Of a stretch of 10,789 nucleotides of DNA, positions 1 through 5,380 are shown piece after piece. Each line of letters starts with the position of its first letter. Position 1 is the first letter of the stretch. The notes below the pieces were generated by a model, which searched no databases, was not told the origin of the DNA, and worked only from the letters and a program-made list of their open reading frames with translations. The DNA lies in NCBI GenBank assembly GCA_024636395.1, contig JAGXHD010000043.1:1-10789 (forward strand), read 5' to 3'. This stretch comes from Sulfitobacter sp. Its GTDB lineage: Bacteria; Pseudomonadota; Alphaproteobacteria; Rhodobacterales; Rhodobacteraceae. A program made the translations under genes and the position numbers.

Positions 1-943
1 ACATCACAGCGGCTGTACGAAAGTCCCGTTCATCATCCTCGAAACCAAGCGTGTGATTTGCCTCAACCGTGTCTGACCCCTGCGCCTGCAGATCATAGAC
101 TCGCATTTTGTTGGCGAGGCCAATGCCGCGCCCCTCTTGATTGAGATAGAGCAAAATGCCTGACCCTTCCGCACCCATCTGCGCCAAGGCTGCGTGCAGT
201 TGCGGGCCACAATCGCATTTCAAGCTTCCCAGGACATCGCCCGTGAAGCATGCCGAGTGAAGCCGGGCCAGCACGGGTTGTGTGAGATCCGGTGTTCCGA
301 CTTCAAAGGCGTAATGCTCACGCTGGCCGCCCGGCTCGCGAAACACATGCAGGCGGCCACTTTCCGATGTTTGGATCGGAAGCCGGGCCGCTGCGACTGG
401 GAAGAGCCTAGGGGTCGCCATCAGCTCCACTTGGCCCAACACGGCATCGATATGGCATAGATTCAACCCTTCCGGCAATTCAGCTCCCGCAGGAAGATCG
501 AACAGAACGACCGCGGGCAGCAGTTCCGCTGACTTCACCAGATTTATGGCAAAGCTGTGCAATCTCCCGTCACCACCGCGCAAAAGATGCAAAGGGCCGC
601 GCATGTCGGATCTGTGATCCGTTGCGGGATCAGCCTGTGTGCGGAACCATTTGGTATCCGCGCCTTCCGGTGGTCGGATGCGCACAGGCCCGGTGGCCAG
701 ATCGGCGGAAGCGGCGGGCCGCAGCACCGCGCGGGCCCGCCTGTCGGTCAAGACCAGCTCGGGCACACCGAAGAAATCTTCCAAAGCGTCCAAGCGCTCG
801 GCGCAAAGCGTCTCCACCGCCGCAATGATGCAACGGCGTCCTTTCGCTTTCACCAGACAGGGTAAGCCGGTTCTCAGATCCGTGATTGCCCGCGAAATGT
901 TTTCTCGGGATGTGGGTGCGAGGGCACCTAGGGATGTCGGCAT
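1..943 (-). CDS. ribA: GTP cyclohydrolase II RibA, 3' end outside the window
   Basis: RibA converts GTP to 2,5-diamino-6-ribosylamino-4(3H)-pyrimidinone 5'-phosphate, formate and pyrophosphate, the entry step of riboflavin synthesis, in the cytoplasm. I translated the minus strand: 314 codons are open without interruption and the frame leaves the window still open. Residues 1 to about 180 are an N-terminal domain without the acidic motif of DHBP synthase, so it is probably a degenerate RibB-like domain. The GCHII domain follows, with zinc cysteines C232, C243 and C245 (SACFTGDVLGSLKCDCG) and the EGRGIGLANK loop near 270-279. The terminal 40-50 residues are probably missing at the edge. The ATG at 943 follows the reductase stop by 40 bp, with a weak GAGG upstream. 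The gene is probably cotranscribed with the reductase gene. Family assignment is very secure; the empty N-terminal domain is, from recall, usual in Rhodobacteraceae. Confidence 0.95.
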   Translation of the reverse strand, partial: MPTSLGALAPTSRENISRAITDLRTGLPCLVKAKGRRCIIAAVETLCAERLDALEDFFGVPELVLTDRRARAVLRPAASADLATGPVRIRPPEGADTKWFRTQADPATDHRSDMRGPLHLLRGGDGRLHSFAINLVKSAELLPAVVLFDLPAGAELPEGLNLCHIDAVLGQVELMATPRLFPVAAARLPIQTSESGRLHVFREPGGQREHYAFEVGTPDLTQPVLARLHSACFTGDVLGSLKCDCGPQLHAALAQMGAEGSGILLYLNQEGRGIGLANKMRVYDLQAQGSDTVEANHTLGFEDDERDFRTAAVM

Positions 944-983
944 GTGTCTGGTCCTCGGGATGAAACGGAGCGCTGGGTGGCCA

Positions 984-1787
984 TCAGGCGCCCATATTCT
1001 GGCAGGAGACAAGGGGGGCGGTGTGGGCAGAGAGCGTGCAGTCGAAAACGACATCCGAGCCCAACGCATAACTTGACGTAACGGGGCGCCGCGCTTGCGC
1101 CAGTGTCGCCACAGGCGAGGTCGTCAGGCCCTGTGGACCCGCTCCGATCAACAGGGGAGCAACCGCGACATGCAGCCGGGTGAGCAGATCCGCCTCCAAA
1201 AATTGGGCGATCGTGACGCCGCCGCCCTCGATAAGCAATCGGTTGAGCCCGAGATCCCGAAGCGCGCGCACAATATCGCGCGGGGCAATCCATTCGCCGC
1301 GTGGCAGGCGTACGACCTCGACACCGGCAGGGCGTTCCTTATCGACAGCCTGAATTATTATTCGACGCACCCGGTCATCGGCCAGCAGCCCCACATCATT
1401 GGGAAGCCGCCCATCGGGGTCGATCACGACGCGTGCCGGGCTCGTCCCGTCCACAAGGCGCACCGTCAGGCTCGGGTTGTCATGCAGCGCCGTCTTGACC
1501 CCGATCACGACTGCGTCCGACAATGCCCGCATTTGGTGGAGATGAGCGAGACCGTCAGGGCCTGACACGTCCTGGGCATCGCCCGAAACCGTGGCGACCC
1601 GGCCGTCAAGAGATTGCCCGATTTGGGCTACGACACTCCGCGCCTCGTGCGGTTGCGCCAAGGCCCCGTAGAGTGCGAGCGCCTGCCGTTCGCCCTCAGA
1701 CCAATCACCACAGCACAAGCAAGCCTGATCGCGACGCACAGCCAGGATCCTATCCCAGACTTTCGGTGTTACATCGACAAGGTTCAT
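984..1787 (-). CDS. RibD C-terminal-type reductase (dihydrofolate reductase-like fold), no deaminase domain
   Basis: This is a predicted NADPH-dependent reductase of the RibD_C/DHFR-like family, which reduces the ribose side chain of a ribosylaminopyrimidine phosphate to ribityl. Visible motifs are QSLDGRVA (residues 58-65), GVKTALHDNPSLTVR (96-110), VVIDPDGRLP (120-129) and LLIEGGG (184-190). The zinc deaminase domain of bifunctional RibD is absent. In its place is a roughly 50-residue N-terminal stretch with a CLCC cysteine cluster (23-26) that I do not recognise. The ATG at 1787 is preferred over an in-frame ATG 10 codons upstream because GGAGAG lies just before it. The gene sits directly upstream of ribA on the same strand with its own likely promoter. 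As a lone reductase it resembles archaeal and fungal enzymes that act before deamination, or it may serve a non-flavin pathway. The fold is secure; the exact substrate is inference. Confidence 0.88.
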   Translation of the reverse strand: MNLVDVTPKVWDRILAVRRDQACLCCGDWSEGERQALALYGALAQPHEARSVVAQIGQSLDGRVATVSGDAQDVSGPDGLAHLHQMRALSDAVVIGVKTALHDNPSLTVRLVDGTSPARVVIDPDGRLPNDVGLLADDRVRRIIIQAVDKERPAGVEVVRLPRGEWIAPRDIVRALRDLGLNRLLIEGGGVTIAQFLEADLLTRLHVAVAPLLIGAGPQGLTTSPVATLAQARRPVTSSYALGSDVVFDCTLSAHTAPLVSCQNMGA

Positions 1788-1806
1788 TCTTCTCTCCGGA
1801 CCGCCG

Positions 1807-1818
1807 TGTGTGCACACA
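1807..1818. promoter_or_regulatory. Perfect 12-bp palindrome in the leader of the reductase-ribA unit
   Basis: TGTGTGCACACA is a perfect dyad about 20 bp upstream of the reductase start codon and about 55 bp downstream of the probable -10 box. Its place in the 5' leader would suit an operator or an RNA hairpin. No regulator is identifiable, and a dyad of this length can occur by chance. Confidence 0.3.
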
Positions 1819-1873
1819 TCCGGTCATGCTCTGGGTATCTTGGTCTTGCGGGTTTCTCGCAGCACAAGGTTGT

Positions 1874-1905
1874 GTTATACATAGGGCTGCTGTGGCGGAT
1901 GTCAG
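1874..1905 (-). promoter_or_regulatory. Probable sigma70-type promoter for reductase-ribA
   Basis: Read on the minus strand, a CTGACA -35 box (1900-1905, five of six consensus bases) lies 16 bp from TATGTA (1878-1883). The overlapping TATAAC (1874-1879), five of six bases, has a longer 20-bp spacer. The -35 box overlaps the methyltransferase stop codon. The 114-bp gap between the methyltransferase and the reductase is otherwise empty, so an internal promoter here is reasonable. There is no experimental support. Confidence 0.4.
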
Positions 1906-2663
1906 GATGGCAGGGCAAGCAGATCGGTATGACCGATCATAGCTTGTGAGTTTTTTACCATCGCGCGGCGTGTCTTGGCCCATTCGGTCCCCTCTGGCAG
2001 CCCCGCCTCGGTGGCTGCGGTACCGATCCCATCCAGCAATTCAGCATGCAGCGCCGCTTGGTCCGTGCCGAGCGTCCATGGGCTGTCGGCGAGTTTCACG
2101 TCAAACCCGAGCCCGCGCAGCACTTCCGCGCTCTGAGCGCCGGACTCTGGTCCCAGGGCCCCGCCGATCCCTTTGTCCGAGCACTGATGCAGATTGAAAT
2201 GTGCCGTCACGGCCTTGTCTTGCGGCAGAGGTGGGGTCCAGCGCATCTTTCCATCGTAGCTAAGCGCTGCATAGAACGGGATCCCCTCCTGCCGCAGACG
2301 CTTGCCGAGGGCGGTGACCCAATCGCGCGGCATCAGATCGAGCAAGGCGGAGGCGGTCACGAGTGCGACGCCGTCGAGCATCAACGCATCAACATCTGCC
2401 AGATTTCCGACAACAAGCTCCGCTTGCGCAAACTGGCTCCCGGCGATGTCCAGGAGTTCAGGATCATTGTCGAAAAACCGCCAGAGCAGCTGTTCGCGGC
2501 CGCAGGCGCGGAAGGCGCGCGCTGTGGAGCCCGTGCCGCTTCCAAGATCGAGTACAATACCGCCCTCGTCCACCAAAGCCGCTGCTTGGGTTAACAAGTC
2601 CGCATCTCGCGCAGCGAGGTCAGCGGGTTCGCGCAGGGCTAGCCAATCAGCAGAAAACGCCAC
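1902..2663 (-). CDS. Class I SAM-dependent methyltransferase
   Basis: This is a predicted cytoplasmic methyltransferase of about 253 residues. With the GTG at 2663 as start, SAM-binding motif I (VLDLGSGTGSTAR) covers residues 37-49, and an acidic motif FFDNDPELL (63-71) suits ribose binding of SAM. The N-terminus WLALREPADLAARDADLL resembles the start of a compact family next to pterin-like genes in related bacteria (from recall). The GTG follows the PTPS-like stop by one base and has GAGG 12 nt upstream. An in-frame ATG at 2699 lies inside the PTPS gene without a visible ribosome binding site; it would give 265 residues. Close coupling suggests that it acts on the product of the PTPS/RibA/reductase module, perhaps a pteridine or pyrimidine; the substrate is unknown. 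The family call is firm; start and substrate are uncertain. Confidence 0.82.
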   Translation of the reverse strand: MAFSADWLALREPADLAARDADLLTQAAALVDEGGIVLDLGSGTGSTARAFRACGREQLLWRFFDNDPELLDIAGSQFAQAELVVGNLADVDALMLDGVALVTASALLDLMPRDWVTALGKRLRQEGIPFYAALSYDGKMRWTPPLPQDKAVTAHFNLHQCSDKGIGGALGPESGAQSAEVLRGLGFDVKLADSPWTLGTDQAALHAELLDGIGTAATEAGLPEGTEWAKTRRAMVKNSQAMIGHTDLLALPS

Positions 2664-2664
2664 G

Positions 2665-3060
2665 TTAGATGTCTGCCTCGTACCAGCCGCGCGCAACATG
2701 GCTTTCGTGCAGCATCACGCGTATTTTGCACAGGCGACCATTGTCGCCCAAGCCGGTCGTCTTTGCCACGTCACGCAACTGGGACCAAATGTGACCACAC
2801 AGGAATTCGGTGGTGGTGATCTTGCCCTTGAACTGAGGCACTTCATCGAGATTGCAGTAGCGCAGCGGAGCGAGTGCAGCTGCCAGAGCCTCCGTCGCGA
2901 GCCCCATATCCACGACCAAGCCGTTTTCATCGAGATCTGCCGTGTAGAATGCGGCATCCACGACAAAGGTGGCACCATGCATACCCTGTGCAGGACCAAA
3001 AACGGGGGAGGGCAGGGAATGTGCGATCATCACATGGTCCCGAACTTCGACAGCGTACAT
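2665..3060 (-). CDS. 6-pyruvoyl-tetrahydropterin synthase/QueD-fold protein lacking canonical catalytic residues
   Basis: This 131-residue protein has the T-fold layout of PTPS/6-carboxytetrahydropterin synthase: first His in IAHSL (H14), GMHGATF (26-32), VVDMG (49-53), TTTEF (82-86) and the C-terminal pterin-anchoring Glu in LHES (E119). Key residues differ. The CxxxHGH motif reads AQGMHGA, so the catalytic Cys (A24) and the third zinc His (A30) are missing. The Asp-His pair of LDHxxLN is replaced by Arg-Tyr (LRYCNLD). It may therefore bind a pteridine without classical synthase chemistry. I recall a similar HGA-type subfamily in other proteobacteria, so this is probably not decay. The ATG at 3060 has GGAA in front; a TTG at 3072 is the alternative start. 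It is first in the minus-strand operon and almost abuts the methyltransferase. The fold is confident; the function is unknown. Confidence 0.85.
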   Translation of the reverse strand: MYAVEVRDHVMIAHSLPSPVFGPAQGMHGATFVVDAAFYTADLDENGLVVDMGLATEALAAALAPLRYCNLDEVPQFKGKITTTEFLCGHIWSQLRDVAKTTGLGDNGRLCKIRVMLHESHVARGWYEADI

Positions 3061-3092
3061 GTTGTATTCCAATTCACTAGTTGTGAGATGCT

Positions 3093-3120
3093 AACATGAG
3101 ATGGATTTGCATTTGGTCAA
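3093..3120 (-). promoter_or_regulatory. Possible promoter of the PTPS-like/methyltransferase operon
   Basis: On the minus strand, TTGACC (3115-3120) is a good -35 box with five of six consensus bases. The best -10 at a 16-bp spacing is only CATGTT (3093-3098). It lies about 35 bp upstream of the PTPS-like ATG in the divergent intergenic region. Weak evidence. Confidence 0.25.
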
Positions 3121-3244
3121 GCTCGGGTAGCAAACTAGTTGCTGCGCAGCGGCGCTTCGCTGGTCTAGCGGGCGCTGGCCCATGCCTTGACCCGTCGTTC
3201 AGCCGCTGTATCTGAAAGCGGCGGAACAGAGCGAGGAAAGCGAG

Positions 3245-3301
3245 ATGCCGGACAGAGCAAAGGTCACAGTTTGGACGCTTGCAGTGGGCTCTTGCAAATG
3301 A
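3245..3301 (+). other. Short reading frame overlapping the phosphatase start: leader peptide or 3' remnant of a lost gene
   Basis: An ATG at 3245 with GAGGAAAG 4 nt upstream opens an 18-codon frame (MPDRAKVTVWTLAVGSCK). Its TGA overlaps the next gene's ATG as ATGA (3298-3301), the usual sign of translational coupling. The phosphatase ATG has only a weak ribosome binding site of its own. Upstream, the same frame stays open back to a stop at 3188-3190 and reads QPLYLKAAEQSEESE, which looks protein-like. It may therefore be the degraded 3' end of a former operon gene instead of a leader peptide. The peptide is not recognised. Confidence 0.3.
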
Positions 3302-4047
3302 CGGCACATCTCTCCTGCATCAGCTGGAACATTCATCGGGGGCGCGGCAGCGATGGCCTAGTGAATCCCGCACGGATACTCGACACGTTGCAGCGAGAAG
3401 TCTGGCAAGCGGGTACGGATACCTTGATCCTGCAAGAGGCCGATGAGGAGGAAACGCCGCACATAGGTGTGCTCGACATCGCAGGTGTGGAAGCCGCAAC
3501 CGGCCTGCGCCATGTGCAAAGCGTGCGGACTCTGCGTTCCACAGCCCAGAGCCACGGCTTCCTCGGCGTGATCATCTACCTGCAGCCTGAGATCACAGTC
3601 GAGACGATCCGCCTTGTCGATCTGCCGGGGCTGTGTCCTCGCGGCGCTGTTGTGGTCGACGCGCAAAAAGCGGGGATCAAACTCAGACTTGTGGCAACGC
3701 ACCTCTCGCTGTCGCAAGCGTTGAGAGTGGTACAGATGCGCACACTTGGACAGCTTGTCTCCCGGCTTGATACGCGCCAGACGATTTTGTGCGGTGATTT
3801 GAACGAATGGCGGCCTTGGGGTGGGTTTGCACTTTCGCACCGGGTGTTCGGTCAAACCCTTGTCGGGCCCGCGATGCGAAGCTTTCCCGTGCGCAGACCT
3901 CTCCTGCCGCTCGATCGCATCCTGACCACGGCACCGGGCCGGGTCGTGGAGGCGCGGACGCTCGACGGTGAGGGCATCCGCGCTGCATCTGATCACCGAC
4001 CGATCTGTGCCCGCGTCACGCTCAGCGCGGCCACATCCGCGACATGA
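3298..4047 (+). CDS. Endonuclease/exonuclease/phosphatase (EEP) family protein
   Basis: A 249-residue Mg-dependent phosphoesterase of the EEP superfamily, which includes nucleases, sphingomyelinase-like and inositol-phosphate phosphatases. The full motif set is present: SWNIHRG with N11, LQEAD with E47, ATHLSLSQALR with H135, CGDLNEW with D167 and N169, LDRIL with D206 and ASDHRP with D232 and H233. All catalytic and metal ligands are intact, and no signal peptide is obvious, so it is probably cytoplasmic. The ATG at 3298 is chosen because the conserved first strand begins directly after it and it overlaps the preceding short frame as ATGA; an in-frame ATG at 3187 would add 37 unlikely residues. 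Its 3' end overlaps cytochrome b561 tail to tail by 26 bp. The nearby lipid operon suggests a lipid or phosphodiester substrate, but that is inference. Confidence 0.88.
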   Translation: MTAHLSCISWNIHRGRGSDGLVNPARILDTLQREVWQAGTDTLILQEADEEETPHIGVLDIAGVEAATGLRHVQSVRTLRSTAQSHGFLGVIIYLQPEITVETIRLVDLPGLCPRGAVVVDAQKAGIKLRLVATHLSLSQALRVVQMRTLGQLVSRLDTRQTILCGDLNEWRPWGGFALSHRVFGQTLVGPAMRSFPVRRPLLPLDRILTTAPGRVVEARTLDGEGIRAASDHRPICARVTLSAATSAT

Positions 4048-4561
4048 CGCCATCACGCTTGATCACCGCGTGCTGGACCGCTGCCGCGATATGCAACGCC
4101 ACGATAATGGCAATCGCCCATGCACCATAAAAATGTACTGATTTTGCAATACCCGCGAGGACATCGGACTTAGGCACAAGCGTGGGCAAACCGATTGCAT
4201 CGAGTGCCTCGATCGGGAAGCCTCCCGCTCGAACCCGCACGTAGCCTGCGACCGGCATGACGAACAGCAAAGCGTAGAGCAATACGTGGGTAAGCGTAGC
4301 CACCTGCCTCTGCCACGCAGGCAAATGTGCGGGTTTCGGGGGCGGCGGGGTGCGCAGGCGGTAGATGATCCGGATCACGATCATGACCAGCAACAACACG
4401 CCCAAATTCTTGTGCGAGATGAAAAGATTGTTCTGCAAGCCACGCGGCAGCCCCTCGCGGACCATCAAAAACCCCACGGGGATCATTGCAAGCACCAGTA
4501 GCGCCATCGACCAATGCAGCCAGCGTGCGAGTGGTTTATAAGTTTGGGAGGGAATTGTCAT
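4022..4561 (-). CDS. Cytochrome b561 (prokaryotic, four-helix di-heme membrane protein)
   Basis: This 179-residue inner-membrane electron-transfer protein of the bacterial cytochrome b561 family carries electrons between quinol and periplasmic acceptors or superoxide. Four hydrophobic helices are visible (about 15-33, 52-68, 89-108, 145-163). Histidines placed as heme b ligands are H16 (LHW), H50 (SHKNLG), H143 (SVHFYGAW) and H157 (ALHIAAAVQHAV). The ATG at 4561 is preferred to one five codons upstream because AGGAAG lies 7 nt before it. It is divergent from the lipid operon and its 3' end overlaps the EEP gene. It has no evident functional link with the neighbours. The family assignment is firm; the physiological partner is not known. 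Confidence 0.92.
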   Translation of the reverse strand: MTIPSQTYKPLARWLHWSMALLVLAMIPVGFLMVREGLPRGLQNNLFISHKNLGVLLLVMIVIRIIYRLRTPPPPKPAHLPAWQRQVATLTHVLLYALLFVMPVAGYVRVRAGGFPIEALDAIGLPTLVPKSDVLAGIAKSVHFYGAWAIAIIVALHIAAAVQHAVIKRDGVMSRMWPR

Positions 4562-4642
4562 TTCGATCTTCCTCACTATGTCATATTGCTAACTGTGTTG
4601 CCGCATCCCGCGGGCACTCGACCCGAGCATGTCTTACCCTTC

Positions 4643-5380
4643 ATGAATAGAACCTCTCCCTTGCAAAAAGCAACACACCGTACGGCGCTGCGCCCTCCTG
4701 TCGCGCAGTTCATCTGGGCGGCCGTTGCATTCGTTCCCCTTCTGCTGTGGGGTGTTTTCATGATGTCGGACAGCGTTTCAGGCGCAGGCGCATGGGGTGC
4801 AGTGCTATTTTACGGTGCCGGTGTGACACTTTCGTTACGGGGGCTGCGCAGCTATCCACACGAGGCCATCGGGCTGTGCAATCTGGTAACTTTGTTTCGT
4901 CTGATGCTGGTATCGGCGCTGATATCGGCACTTGTCACCCCGGATGTAGAGCCTTGGCTTGTATTTGCCGTGGCGTCAGTTGCACTTACGCTCGATGGGA
5001 TCGACGGCTGGCTCGCGCGCCGCTTTGGTCATGTCTCCGATTTCGGTGCTACTTTCGATATGGAGGTCGATGCGGTGCTCGCCCTGACGCTGGCGCTGCT
5101 GGCGTATAGCGGTGGTCAGGCGGGCGAAGTGGTCATCTTGCTTGGTTTGCCTCTCTATCTGTTCCGGCTGGCGCAAATCCCGCTGCCTTGGTTGGGCGGG
5201 AAATTGCCCGAGCGTTTCAGCCGCAAGGCCATCTGTGTGATGCAGATCGCAGTCCTTATCGCAATCCTCGTTCCGGTGACGGACAGGCCCCTGACAGACT
5301 CGGCAGCGGGTATCGTGGCGCTGGCGCTGGTCTGGTCCTTCGCGCTGGATATCCGCTTTTTGTGGCACGCACGCGTATGA
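4643..5380 (+). CDS. CDP-alcohol phosphatidyltransferase family membrane protein
   Basis: This 245-residue integral membrane enzyme is predicted to transfer a phosphatidyl group from CDP-diacylglycerol to an alcohol, or a CDP-linked head group to a lipid. The signature D-x2-D-G-x2-A-R-x8-G-x3-D-x3-D is complete: D118, D121, G122, A125, R126, G135, D139 and D143. It is preceded by NLVTLFRL (80-87), which is typical of the first catalytic helix. Several hydrophobic segments flank it. Two helices (about 22-40 and 48-65) precede the catalytic core as an N-terminal extension. The start at 4643 has no strong ribosome binding site. The stop overlaps the next start as ATGA. Which alcohol is used cannot be read from the sequence; the partner enzymes suggest an unusual head group. 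Confidence 0.9.
   Translation: MNRTSPLQKATHRTALRPPVAQFIWAAVAFVPLLLWGVFMMSDSVSGAGAWGAVLFYGAGVTLSLRGLRSYPHEAIGLCNLVTLFRLMLVSALISALVTPDVEPWLVFAVASVALTLDGIDGWLARRFGHVSDFGATFDMEVDAVLALTLALLAYSGGQAGEVVILLGLPLYLFRLAQIPLPWLGGKLPERFSRKAICVMQIAVLIAILVPVTDRPLTDSAAGIVALALVWSFALDIRFLWHARV

Noticed and set aside
1095..1565. 156-codon plus-strand open frame
   Set aside because: It lies antisense to the RibD-type reductase, whose motifs are intact; the frame is Arg/His/Gln-rich as expected of a GC-rich shadow.
2302..3099. 265-codon plus-strand open frame
   Set aside because: It spans two genuine minus-strand genes (methyltransferase and PTPS-like) in antisense and has a low-complexity Ser/Arg composition.
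3076..3141. Two copies of ACTAGTTG, 58 bp apart, in the divergent intergenic region
   Set aside because: Only 8 bp with a palindromic core; too short to separate from chance.
3358..4056. 232-codon minus-strand open frame
   Set aside because: Antisense to the EEP gene, which has every catalytic motif.
4562..4642. CCCGCGGG palindrome and CTCG-ACC-CGAG hairpin between cytochrome b561 and the lipid operon
   Set aside because: Short GC-rich dyads expected by chance; no convincing promoter boxes could be placed with them.
5188..5376. N-terminal extension of the sulfatase-like protein from an upstream ATG
   Set aside because: It lies inside the CDP-alcohol enzyme gene in another frame and is not membrane- or protein-like; the ATGA junction at 5377 is the natural start.
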